Part shown: in pieces, positions 18,557-30,293 of the stretch
Position numbering within the stretch: position 1 is the stretch's first letter
How the letters are laid out: each line of letters opens with the position of its first letter
NCBI RefSeq assembly: GCF_030463535.1
Contig: NC_132900.1
Coordinates: 32,443,233-32,507,232 of the forward strand
From: Salminus brasiliensis
Taxonomy: Eukaryota > Chordata > Actinopteri > Characiformes > Bryconidae
Length of the DNA stretch: 64,000 nucleotides
Direction of reading: 5' to 3'
The notes under the pieces: generated by a model
Databases searched by the model: none
What the model saw: only the letters and a program-made list of their open reading frames with translations
What the model was told of the DNA's origin: nothing
Translations under genes and position numbers: made by a program

Positions 18557-19435
18557 GATGACGGCTTCACAGATTATCCAAGGAAACTGGGTTACAACCC
18601 TGCGGAGAGAGGGCACAGACAATAACCGCCAGCTGCTCGGCGTAACGTGGGGATGACGCCCCTTTTTACCACATTTAACCCATTTTTAGGGCCTTTTACT
18701 GTCGCACAAAAACCTTGTATCTCCAAAACAGCAGATTTACAGAACAAGAAAAAAAGCTTCTGTCAGACATTTTTTTTTTTTTAATTTCATTTTATTATAC
18801 TGTAACATCTCAACATTAGCACATTTAAAACACTGTGCAATATTATGCGGGTTAATTTCTAATGTGTATTATATGTATAATATTATTCTATTATTATTAT
18901 TATTATTGTCCTAAACACCTTTCAGATTCACACATGTCAAAAAGTGAAAACAGCAGAAATGATGATGATGTATTTTACCAATACTGTCATGTTTAATTTC
19001 GATGATTGCTTTATAGAGATGGGAAATCTCAGCAGCTGCAGCAGAGCTGGCCAGGAGGTTAGAACAAGTTTACTTTCTGGACATTTCTCTAACATTGATC
19101 CTAACATTTTCCTATGACGTCAGTGGACTCCACAGCTGCCTTCTTCTTCAGCATGTGACACACATGCTCTTTTAGATCAGGTGCTGTTGACCTGTACAGA
19201 ACCTCTTATGCTCCCTAACTCTGGAGAAGGCTGCACAGTGTATTGGACCACTGCCCTGCGCAATGACTGGTTAGTTGTTAGGGGCATAACAATAACCATA
19301 TCTTCAGAATTAATAATAATTCTAATTATTTAATTAATTTAGAGGTTCCTGTTTGATTAATCGTGTCTAAAGTATAAATTTACACGAATGTCACATCTAA
19401 AGCTTTATACTTTATACAGATTACACAGGGTATGG

Positions 19436-19800
19436 TTGCACCACACCACTAGGCTGCTGCTACATGGTTGCTATGGTATCATAGGTGGTTGCTATAGTAT
19501 TGTTAAGTGGATGATAAGTGGTTGATACGCAGTTGCTATGATGTTGCTAAAGTATTCCAGGTGATTGCTATGGTGTTGCTAATTGCTGGCTAGCTGGTTG
19601 CTATGGTATCCCAGCTGGTGGTTTGTACGGTGTTGCTAGGTGGTTGTTATGGTGTTGCTAAGTGCTTGCTAGATGGGTGCTAAGAGGGTTACAAGGTGAT
19701 TACTAGTGCTATGGCACTTCATACAGATGTTTGAGTGTTGCTAGGCAGTTGCTATGGTATCTCATGTGGATGCTCAGGTGTCGTCATGTGGTTGCTATGA
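19436..19800. repeat. Irregular GTTGCTATGG-type repeat array
   Basis: At least ten imperfect copies of a 20-25 bp unit with core GGTTGCTATGGTGTTGCTA occur in direct orientation. The core resembles the half site of RFX transcription factors (GTTGCCATGG), but the array is irregular and similar arrays are common in fish genomes. Confidence 0.7.
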
Positions 19801-19956
19801 CATCGTGACATTTGTAGGATGCCAAACCCCCCCATTCCTTCCTAGGGGGTAAATATTGCACAGAAATCCGTACATGAGATACGTAGAAACCGTGCGTCCG
19901 ATCACACCATCAGACCCAACAATCCAGCGAACCATCCGCTTACATGGAGCCAACGA

Positions 19957-20090
19957 TGGCAAATCCGGGTCCAGGAATCCGCCCCAGGGTTTGGTTACAA
20001 CTGCCTGGACGGGCAGCCGAGCTGCAGCAGAGCCGCCCCGGCAGTTGGAACAAAACCCTGGGGCGGATTCCTGGACCCGGATTTGCAACC
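19957..20090. repeat. Foldback (long inverted repeat) element
   Basis: Arms of about 33 bp (left starts GCAAATCCGGGTCCAGG, right ends CCTGGACCCGGATTTGC) are exact reverse complements around the outer part. The inner part continues with CAACTGCC...GGCAGTTG, leaving a small GC-rich loop around 20010-20045. The transcript of either strand would form a strong hairpin. Related sequence occurs at about 32640-32790 and 60955-61035, so this is a repeat family. Confidence 0.8.
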
Positions 20091-20416
20091 GCTATTGATT
20101 AACGCTGTATATTAATGATCGAACATTCGATTATAGCAACCAGTAAATAAACAAAACTACAAAGCTTTCAGCCTCTGCTCGTGCAATTCACCCCTCATCC
20201 CCGTTTCCCACGAGCTCTCCAATCACGAACCCCAGCCGTTAATCGCCTGTGTGTCGCCGGCCTGTCTGTCCTGCAGGACCCGCAGTGCTGTCCGCCCTTA
20301 CCTCACTGCACCAGTGCGACCTGCTGTGCTCCCAGTCAGTCCGCCAGGCACTCAGTCCATGGTTTAACTCGATGGTCTGTCTGGTAAACCGAAACGACGA
20401 GTCAAGCTAAAAGCCG

Positions 20417-20417
20417 G

Positions 20418-20459
<42 letters not shown>

Positions 20460-20581
20460 TCACCTCTCTCACTCACACACACACACACTAGTGCACACTG
20501 CAGGACGCAGAAAGGGCAAGCGATAATGTCAGGACCCAAAAATAAAAAGAGCTCTATTAGACATGGAGCTGCTATCACCTC

Positions 20582-20613
<32 letters not shown>
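20417..20613. repeat. (CT)n/(CA)n microsatellites
   Basis: A CT run (20417-20443) passes into CA runs (20443-20490), and a second CA run lies at 20583-20614. Confidence 0.9.
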
Positions 20614-20616
<3 letters not shown>

Positions 20617-20754
20617 CCGGACACACCGGCCCGATTAGCCCCAGTCACACCCCTGATAGTGTAAAGCTTACTGCTGGCCCAGTCACTCAGTTCTACCATT
20701 AACCATTACACTGAGATATCAGCATGTGTGTATATATAATATTTATTGATTGCA

Positions 20755-21008
20755 TTGTGCTGGATGGAGCTCCTCCACCATCATTCCAGAGAACACAGCT
20801 CCTCCACTGCTGGGGGGCTTTATACCCCTCTAGCCCACGCCTGGCATTAGGCAGCATGGAGCCAATAGGGTCATGATGATGATCTGCTCCAGAGAGTCCT
20901 ATTCTATTGGCAGTACTTCTTCTCTACAGGGACTAGACAAGCTGTGTGTGTGCATTTGCACATCTGTGCCAGCAATGGGTGCAACACAGCTGAAGGTAGC
21001 ATATGGAC

Positions 21009-21048
<40 letters not shown>

Positions 21049-21121
21049 CACACACACAGTTGAAACTAACTGGTTTCAACTGTGTGACTATCTGACCAAT
21101 CTTTACAGTTAAAATCTCTCC

Positions 21122-21165
<44 letters not shown>
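20755..21165. mobile_element. MITE copy B with flanking TA and GA microsatellites
   Basis: GGGTCATGATGATGATCTGC, CCAGAGAGTCCTATTCTATT and GTGCCAGCAATGGGTGC match copies at 58.8 and 63.3 kb closely. The copy is followed by (TA)n at about 21014-21041, CA, then (TA)n and (GA)n at 21121-21166. Confidence 0.65.
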
Positions 21166-21166
<1 letters not shown>

Positions 21167-21670
21167 TTAGCTGTAAAGATGGATAGAAATGCTCCAGTAT
21201 ATTTTACACTGACTGCCATGGGAAGTTCTGAGACAGCAGACGTGTTTGCAGGGTCTCTCTCACTGGATGAAGTGAACAGGTCTCACTCTGTACAGGCCTT
21301 TATTACATTTAGGAAAGCTGAAAATGCAAAAGCACTCATTCCCATCCCAGCAGCTGTAAACTTACAAACGTAGGTGAAAGTAGAGTGAAGAGAGTGAAAC
21401 AGTGGTTTTACGATTTATTGTTTTGTTCAAGCCGTCATTAACATACTTCTGAAACTATGGAAAGCTGAAAATATGCATCCTGAATCACCATCATTAAAGT
21501 TTACATAAATGTTACACACACGTTTTATACAGTGTAAATACAGCGGCTCCTCCACACACACACACACTTCACTGATCTATAACAATGCTAGATCTCCTCC
21601 TGCAGTCTTCTGAAGTTTAACTTTATTATGGATGTAGAATGTGGTAGGTGGTTCTCCAGTCTCAATCTCA

Positions 21671-24442
21671 CTACATTCCTACAACAGAGAATGAAAGGGA
21701 GATTATATTACTATGTGAAACACACGGTTCTGCATGGCAATAGGTTCAGCTTCAGAGCTATTCAGTAAAAGTGACAGAGCCTGGAGGTGTAACAATTCAC
21801 GCAGGTCATTATTTGGTCAGAGGTCTTAATCTAATAAATATTTTTAATACAGCCAAATTCCTAAAAATGTGCTTTATGTTAATACAGCAAAGTCATAAAT
21901 TCCTTACATAAAAAAACAATATTACAGAGAGTAGAGTCTCTTAATGGCACAGTGGTGTTTTTAATGATCCATGTAGACTGATTTCTCAGTGGTGTAACAA
22001 TTTTAATATATATGATAGTGTTGTTTTATTTGATTTACTACAAAGAATGAAAGAAAACATGTTTAAGTGTGTTTTTAAAGAGAAAAGTAGATCATACTTA
22101 CAGAAATTAGCACAATTTATAGTCTTATAGCTTAATGCTTAACCATCTCAATCAGATCTACTGAAGAGAGTTCTGTTTTCAGCTCTGATTCATAAAGCAT
22201 AAAGCAATGTGTATGTGTAACGCTGCTGCTTCTGGCTCCGGCCGGGGGCTGGAAGCAGCACCAGTGTGTGTTCACCACTTCCTGTTTAAAAAGGACTTCT
22301 TTCTTCAGGAATTCTTGTTGATCCCAGCAGACAAACTAATCCCCATCGTGTACCACAAACAAATACATGCACACCTGTCACACATACGTACCATTGGAGA
22401 ATTTGCATTGTTTAAGGACTTCACTAAATCCCTCGCAGAGTTTGAGGTCGCTCTGGGTCTGAGCACACTCGATGAACTGCTTGAGCTCGTATGAGCAGGG
22501 GTTCTGCTGGGCTTGGTCCTGCTGGTACATGGGCTGCTGCGGCTGCTGGTACATGGGCTGACTCTGATAGGGCTCCTGCAGGATTGATTCAAAAGGAGTT
22601 TCCAATTATTGTCCACACACAAAATAAAGGTGAGGAAAATACTTATTTCTAAGATGTTTTGTGAATTTTCCCCTTCATAATAAACAATTTTTTCAACAAT
22701 ATTGGGGGGCAAGGGGTCATCTGAGCAGGCTAAAATATACATGCATACATACGTTTTAAATCACATCACTATAATATAATACTTTTTACATGTAATTAAA
22801 ATTTACAATTAAATATTTCTGTGCTTCAGGTGGCAGAATACTCTATACATGCCTTCAGATACAAATTCATTACCGTTCTAGCCTGACTGTTATCAAGCTA
22901 AAGACTGCACAGCTAGCAAAAAGGCCAATAGATTGTGCCTAAACCTAAAGATTACAAACAGATAAAGCAATAATTTGCATTATTTAAGTAAGCTACCAGA
23001 TTTCTTAGAGTTACACGGCTAGAGAATTTACTCAATAACTGACCTCTTCTGTAGTGCAGACTATTATGACAATAAATGGGACTGTGGACTGGGACTAGAT
23101 CTGTAAACATTTCAATTTCAACTTATATTAGCACTACATATATTCACCTGATAGGTGATATCAGGCCTGGCAGCTTCTGAACTTCCACCACCACCAAAGC
23201 CACCGGTCATGGCATGGCCTATGGTGTGTCCCACAGCAGAGCCGACTGCCACGCCGGCCGCAGTGGTGGCCATCTGAGCAAACATCCCCGGCTGTCTAGG
23301 CGCAGCAGCTGCAGGGCCAGCCACAGCAGACGGAGGGGCAGGAGCTGGTGCGTAGGACGGTGGAGGTGCAGCTCTGGACACCGGAGGGGGTGGCGCAGGC
23401 CTGGAGGAGTAGCTGTGGTGGACAGACAAACATTGCTTGAGTCACAGTTTGTTTATTAACACAAAGTGAATCAGTTCATTACCAGAGTTTTAAACATGGC
23501 ACCGATATCAGAACTCCAGGCTGCAATCGGTTAGCCAATGCTGTGATCATCCTGCATCTCTTCTGACCCACCTGAGCACTGACAACACTTTCCCAGCCAC
23601 CTACGAGCTCACCATCACTCTCAGCTGAGAAAAGCTTCGAGGCTGCACAGTGGTGTTTCACAGAGCCCCTACACAATTCTCCAAAACACTCTCTCAATGG
23701 GTCTAAAGTGTCCTCTCTAAACTGAGGGAAAGGTTTATGTCTTCACATATTTTTCTACATTGGAACTTGAGCTGGGCTGGTCATCATCCAACATCTTGAT
23801 CAAATCCTGACAGCAATGCTCCTACAAAACCTCTGGGCAGTAGAGACAGTCACTCCAACAAAGGCAGGATCCTTTTTTACACTTGATTTCAGAAGAAGCA
23901 GGTGTCCCAATACTTTTGTCCATATATTGTAAGGCGTGCACCACATTTATAATCTGCTGTTACACAGTGTTCACCAGGCTGTGTAGATGTGGGCGCTAGG
24001 AGTGAGCTGCTGCTGGCTAATCAGACACTAGCAGAACATTAGCTGCTGCTGGCTAATCAGACACTAGCAGAACATTAGCTGCTGCTGGCTAATCAGACAC
24101 TAGCAGAACGTTAGCTGCTGCTGGCTAATCAGACACTAGCAGAACGTTAGCTGCTGCTGGCTAATCAGACACTAGCAGAACATTAGCTGCTGCTGGCTAA
24201 TCAGACACTAGCAGAACATTAGCTGCTGCTGGCTAATCAGACACTAGCAGAACATTAGCTGCTGCTGGCTAATCAGACACTAGCAGAACATTAGCTGCTG
24301 CTGGCTAATCAGACACTAGCAGAACATTAGCTGCTGCTGGCTAATCAGACACTAGCAGAACGTTAGCTGCTGCCCACCGGTTTCCGCTCTCTTACCTGGG
24401 AGGAGCCATCCTCGAGGTTCGGCTACGGCTTCCCCGCGGCAT
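21671..24442 (-). CDS. chchd2: Coiled-coil-helix-coiled-coil-helix domain protein 2 (twin CX9C)
   Basis: Exons in transcript order: 24442-24396, 23412-23148, 22575-22392, and a proposed tiny terminal coding exon 21678-21671 (GA ATG TAG); 167 aa. CHCHD2 is imported into the mitochondrial intermembrane space, stabilises cristae and respiratory complexes and moonlights in the nucleus. Seen here: basic N-terminus [15 protein letters not shown] shared with human, Pro/Ala-rich stretch, conserved AAAAPRQPG and small-residue/Gly-rich helix (about 65-95), RPDITYQ, then twin CX9C pairs Cys131/Cys141 and Cys151/Cys161. The stop is less certain: reading through the GTACGT donor at 22391 would end the protein with GTYV at 22378. 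The spliced model is preferred because it gives the short NG-x ending of the family and an AATAAA signal follows at 21627-21622 on the minus strand. Head-to-head with srsf7. Confidence 0.93.
23715..23940. mobile_element. MITE fragment in chchd2 intron 1
   Basis: Ends with GGTGTCCCAATACTTTTG and TCCATATATTGT, the inverse of the terminus at 15.28 kb and 63.24 kb. The left end is not certain. Confidence 0.5.
24003..24373. repeat. 36-bp minisatellite, about 10 copies, in chchd2 intron 1
   Basis: Unit of 36 bp containing AGCTGCTGCTGGCTAATCAG and ACACTAGCAGAAC is repeated about ten times with almost no divergence; the only clear variant is ACATT versus ACGTT. On the transcribed (minus) strand the array begins only about 22 nt inside intron 1. 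Confidence 0.97.
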
Positions 24443-26007
24443 TTCAACTGATATGATCAATTACAGTAAAGTTCAAAACTCTTAACTCCCTTAACTCGGG
24501 TTTATGTAAATGAGTCTCTCCTCTGTCTCCTGTCCCCTGTCCCCTGTCTCCTGTCCTCTGTCTCCTGTCCTCTGTCCCCTGTCTCCTCTCTGCTGTCTCT
24601 GTTCGACCTTCTTAGTGGCTGCTAGCTAGCACGCTACATCCGGGGAACTTTCCAGTTTGTTACATCATCCGTATCACATGGCAACAAAATAAAAGTCATA
24701 GATTTAATTGATGAAACCGTAAAGCTCTCAGACCTGTCGGGAAAATTCACTTTACACAAAACCGTCAAACCCAACTCTAGACTATTTATCACTGATTTAA
24801 AGAGGTCGCGTGACTCCCTGCTTTACATCCTCTATAACAAAAACAACATTTTTAATGGATTTAGTCCCTTTTATTCATTTATTTTACCCTTTTCTTTTTG
24901 GTACCCCGTAACGTGTTTTATGGGATTTGTGGATTTGAAGACTAAATAAAGAGGAAAAAACAAGAAAACCCAAACATATCCGGGCTGGCGGCGCTTCCGG
25001 CTGCGGGTGTCTGGTGTTCCTCCTTCGGGGCTCCGGAGAGAGACGCTAACGCCCGCGCCTTTGTGTCTGATGTCGCTTAATTAATTTAGAAACAGTGTAA
25101 TTATATAATACAAGTTTATCCAGAGTGCTCTGCTTAATGCTGCTTTAGGACACTGGATGTAATAATTAGATAAAGAGGTGAGGTTTGTTGTTGTTATTCC
25201 CGTCTTAGTCGGGTAGCGCTTATTAGCAGCTGAGCTAGTGCTAGCTCATCAAACTGCGCCTCTCAGCAGCCCAGCAGCTCATAACATAATCATACAGTTA
25301 ATAACACACTTAAACTGTGCAACATTAACCTTTATTATGGGGTTGTAATGAGACAGGTGGAGCTCGAGCTCTTTCCGGTTCTAGGTGCTCTGTGTCAGCA
25401 GCCTGCTGCGTCTGCATGTCTAGAACCTCATTTACATGCGTTCTAGTGGAACTGCAGTACCACCAATACTGAGAAATAGGACTTCTGGGAGGCTACATTG
25501 TTTCCCTTTTGTACGTAGAGGCAGGTTAATAACTTCAGTATGTGGAATATATCCAATTCCATAATTCAGCCATTAACCTGAAAACCTACTGTCAGAAAGT
25601 AGCTAAATGTTGGGGACAATGTTTATACTTATTAATAATGGTAACGTTACTCATCTAGTGTCTGTCATGCATTGAATGCAGTAAAGTACAACAGTGTAAA
25701 TAAGAATAAGCGAATAGAACTTAGATCAAATGAAAAGAACCCCCAAATAACAGTAAAAGCAAAAAGATAAAACTTAACAACTTAATGAAAGACAACCCAA
25801 CCCAATTAATATGAAACTCAAAACACTAAATAAAGATATTAAATAAATAATATAAAACATTTTTTTCCAGCTGTTTATCAAGCTGGTGATAATCAGTAAG
25901 GTTTTCTGTGTTGACAGTAGTGTTAGTATTAGATTCTGACAGTAACTTTAAATCACTGAATTGGAGATCTGAATGCTTCATCCATCTTTTTGCAGATAAG
26001 GTGAGGG
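24443..26007. promoter_or_regulatory. Divergent chchd2/srsf7 promoter region
   Basis: The two start codons are 1.6 kb apart and point away from each other. A pyrimidine-rich tract of CTGTCCC/CTGTCTC repeats (about 24515-24602) is probably chchd2 5' UTR or promoter. A CpG-rich stretch with GCTTCCGGCTGC (ETS-like) lies at 24985-25060. An acceptor-like TTTTTGCAG at 25987-25995 precedes the srsf7 ATG, so srsf7 may have an upstream noncoding exon in the CpG-rich part. The 25420-25985 part is AT-rich and featureless. Confidence 0.5.
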
Positions 26008-29000
26008 ATGTCCTATTACTCCTCATCGTCTCGCGGGTCCTCCCGCAACATAGAATGCAAAGTGTACGTTGGAGATTTGGGCAGTGGCGCTGCTAAAGGT
26101 GAACTGGAGAGAGCTTTCAGCTACTACGGCCCTCTACGCAGCGTCTGGGTGGCGAGAAACCCACCTGGCTTCGCCTTTGTGGAATATGAAGATGCCCGGG
26201 ATGCAGAGGATGCTGTGAAAGGAATGGATGGAAAGTAGGTGTATATATATCATTAAGTGCTTATAAATCCTGATAAATCTTGTTTTTTGTTTCTAAATGA
26301 TTATAAAAGCTGTGTCACCAGCGGACAGAGACATTGAGGTTTGCGTCACATCTGTTTTTCATGTTCTTTTCAGGGTTCTCTGTGGATCTCGGATTCGCGT
26401 CGAGCTGTCCACCGGTATGTCCCGGAAAAGCCGATACGGTCGACCCAGTCGCCGCCAGTTTGACCCAAATGATCGCTGTTACCAGTGTGGAGACAGGGGC
26501 CACTACGCTTATGACTGTTATCGCTTCAGCAAAAGGGGACGTCGTAGCAGGTAAAAGTAAAAAATTAAACTTGTTACTTACTGTTACGCTGTCATAGTCT
26601 TAATATACTGACAGTCAAAAGATGCAGCATGCAAATGTGATGTAATCACTGATACACACAAATCTAACAAATCTGACTAACAGAAAGGGCGACTAGGAGA
26701 GTCAGTCATTATTTGTTGCTTTTCCTCTGGTCTTTTTCCACTACCACACAGGTTGTCATACTTTAAGATTTTTAAATGGCTGGAATTAATCTTACTTATC
26801 TTAATATTACTTCCCACACATTCTTCACCACTGTGAGGACTGTCCGATCCTGAGAAGTTCTCAATAGTATTTAAATCTGGTGACAGAGGTGCTTTGGCTG
26901 TTTTAAAAGTGTTGTTTCTCTTGTAGGTCCCGTTCTCGATCTCGATCCAGGTCTAGGTCCAGGGGCCGACGCAATCGTTCGCGCTCCCGAAGCCGCAGCA
27001 ATGACCGGTTGGAAATTTCATCATTATTTTCAAGCTGATTAGTATCTAATAATCTCATAATGTGATTATGCAAGACGCTAAACCATGGCAAGAGGCTACT
27101 ATTCCGACACATGAGCAGAATATTACCTTTTTACAAGTTGTTTTTGTAAATAAAGATTTATTTGTCTTCTGTGTTTTGCAGGAGGTACCGTTCTCCATCT
27201 TATTCTAAACGCAAGAGCAGGTGAGCTGTTGTAAACTCCTGCTAGATACCCGTAGCAGTTTCCAGTTGTTCATAGCTTAGAACAAACATGTAAAGTTATA
27301 CACTTGCCTTTTCCCTTTTGAAACCCTAACCCTAGGTCTGGTACTCCAGCCCGCTCAAAGTCCAGGACTCCTGTTCGGAGGTGAGGCGTCAGTCCGGAAT
27401 CGTTATTACATTGTTTGCTCATACAGGACCAGCCTTTACTCAAGAAGGCCATTTGCTCTTGTTTCCTTTCAGTCGCTCTCGATCTCGCTCTCGCTCCAGA
27501 TCTGCCTCGCGCTCGCGCTCTCGCTCCAGGTCCCGCTCACCCAACCCTAAAAGGGACAGGTAATTTTTTTTGGTCTCCAACAACATTATATTATAATATC
27601 TGCTAGTTTGTTACTTGTCATTTTTCTGCTCAATTATTTTATTGTTTAAAAGCATGTTTCTAATGAATAAATGATGTGGATTAGAATGTATTGTAGGCCG
27701 TCTACATTTCTATCACATATTGAGAAAGTCACTTAGCTCTTAAATAAATAAATAAATGTGACCTTTCACAGCTAGCTCAGATGAACCGGCTGCTTTTAGT
27801 CAGAAAACAGTATCTTCTGTTTAGTTGAGATTAGTCCGCCATACATGCACACAGTTTTCCCTGGAAACCCGCTTACACCTGAGGTAAGCCAGTCTTTTAG
27901 CCTGACAACGGAGACCCTTTGACGGAGATGGATGGACCGAGCAGGTGCAGGGAAGGCGGAGAATTTAGAGGTTAGGGATTTTTGACACACTCCAAAAACA
28001 AGCCCAGCCCATTCCCACTGTATGAAGTGCCTGAAATGTCCCTTTCTTGGAGATGACTTGTCCAGGCCATGCTTAGGTTCAGAGCTAACTCGCACACACA
28101 TACACCTCACAAGCCTAGATTCCAAGAGCCAGTATTTTGTATAAGGCCAAGGGCGTTAAGGGGAGGGACGTGTGATAAAACTTGGGGAATCTTCTCTTCT
28201 CTCTTCTCCCTCAGATTCAGCCTCATGTTGGTTAGCTACAGAGGGTGACCGAGATCGCAAATCTCCAAAAAAAAAAAATGTCATGATCAGACACCGGTGA
28301 CCAATTGCTGCAGGCTGTTCTTGTTTTTCTCTAAAGAGTGTGGGAGTCGACGGCTCAAGCACTGACCAGGCCTTGCCATGTTAAACGTCCTCCAGGAGGG
28401 TGACAAAAGAGCTTACCTGAGATCAGCCTCCGCCACGGTGATTTAGAGATCGTCCGACGCACAATTCTGACGAGACACCTCCTGCGCGTACACAAACAGT
28501 TGTTCCACCCACCCCACTCCTATCCCGAACCTATGCACTACTACTACTACTACTGCAGACCAGAATGCCCCCCTTCCCTCCAAAGCTCCGCCTTCTTGCT
28601 TAGCTTCTGAGAAGGGTTGTGAGAGAGAGAGAGAGAGAGGAGAGAGCTGGCGAGAGATCAGACTTCAAGACCCTCCGAGTGTGTCTTCGAGTTCTAGCAT
28701 CCGTCGCTTCTCTGTATGTTGTTTCCGCCACTGTCTCCTAAAGGTAACCAAAACCCAAGAGTTAATGTCCTTCTTGCTATGAGCCCTGGTTTCTAGTAAA
28801 ACCCAGAATCTTTTGTAAACTGTTGCTTAATACTGAGTGTGTGCAGAGCATGCACTGATTAACACCGCTGTGAGTGACTGAGTGAGCAGTGAGAAAGACC
28901 TCCGCTTCAACATTGTTTTTAACAAGCTCTTGTTGACTCCGCTCATAATTCCACCTCCTATTGGCTAAGACGAGTACAGGTCACCATACAGGCAGACAGT

Positions 29001-30260
29001 TTACCCTACTAGCCTCCAGCTCACACTGTAGGTTCACCAGTCTTTTAGCCTGACAGCACAGACTGACCGCCTCCAACAGAGACTTCCCCCTTTTCTTAAT
29101 CTCATCGGTTCAGTGAATAAAACCCTGATTGATAACTGAGCCCAAACTGAGTTGATTAGCCAAGACGTGTTTGACCTCTGACCTCGTCTTGCTATGTTTG
29201 GATGTGTACAGTGTGATCTTACTGTAGGGTTAATCAGGAGAGTACATACAGGGCCTAAATTGTATATCATTTATTTATTGTCATGTGCTCAGCAGGAACA
29301 ATCGGTTCCACTGTACAATTTAATTCTTACTTTGCAGTTCCTCCATTTACCCACATAGTCTTATAAGTATCACTAAATAAAGGGAGAAACACAATAGGTA
29401 TAATAGTTAGAGTAATTGAATATTTTAATTACTATCAGTGATACCCAACCCGAAAGTATTTAAACTGGATCGGGTGTCGGAGATCTGTATGGGGACCTCT
29501 GTATTTATTTGGTAATTGGGTGAACAGATGGACGGCAGCTAGCAGTCTGCATTCTAAACCTGAAGCTTAAACCACGAAAGCAGTGAGGCTCAAAGTTCAG
29601 AAGCTCAGACACTGTACTGAGGCTAGCGTAGCTGAGGTGAGTGTCCCCTCCTGTCTACGCCTGTCTACTGTGACCTGCGAGTGTGACCTGTGTAATCTAG
29701 GTGCTGTTCCATTCTAAATAGTGGGTTGAAGTCGGCAAGAGCCTGTAAACCCAAATAAAAGCAATATTGAGCTGGAGGTGGTGTGTCTGCATGTGAATGT
29801 GAAGAGCACATGCAGGTGTGTGTGTGTGTGTGTGTGTTTATCTTGTCTAACCCAGGTTTATAGGGCTTCTCTGGGTTTTTCTCAGCTGAAGGAGGAATTC
29901 CAGCTACAGTAATGTATGGGTGTCCTCCTGGTGCTATTGTTAAAGAAGAGAGAATGAGGAAAGATCTCAGGCTAGATGGATCATACGAGAGCAGTGCTCT
30001 TGGGTTCTGAACTGGTAATATCTGCAGATCTCCAGATGAAGCACTTTTGATGCTCAGTCAACAGCAGCCTGCACTCTGAGACTTGCTTGAAGCAAGTCCT
30101 CACCTTAATTCTATGGTTTTAAGTAATGTGCTCTCAGCTCCCTCCCTGTTCTTTAATTCTGTAGCTTAAAGGGTTGGGGACATTTCTTAAAGGGCCCACA
30201 TCCCGCATTTGTCTTGTATCTATTTCTATACTTATAAATGTAGTTTTATAGACTAAAGGC

Positions 30261-30293
<33 letters not shown>

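Larger units (their letters stand above)
18557..20460. other. phkg1 5' region: noncoding exon candidate plus repeats
   Basis: No coding exon is found. The minus strand has a good donor (GTGAG|GTAAGG) at 20302/20301 at the edge of a CpG-richer stretch (about 20200-20400), a likely phkg1 noncoding first exon that would splice to the acceptor at 18600. The intervening DNA holds a T-rich tract near 18770-18783, an ATT run near 18885-18907, the GTTGCTATGG-type array and a foldback element described separately. Confidence 0.4.

Noticed and set aside
27322-27336. CCCTAACCCTAG, a telomere-like motif
   Set aside because: Only about two repeats and it forms the branch/acceptor region of an srsf7 intron; not an interstitial telomere.
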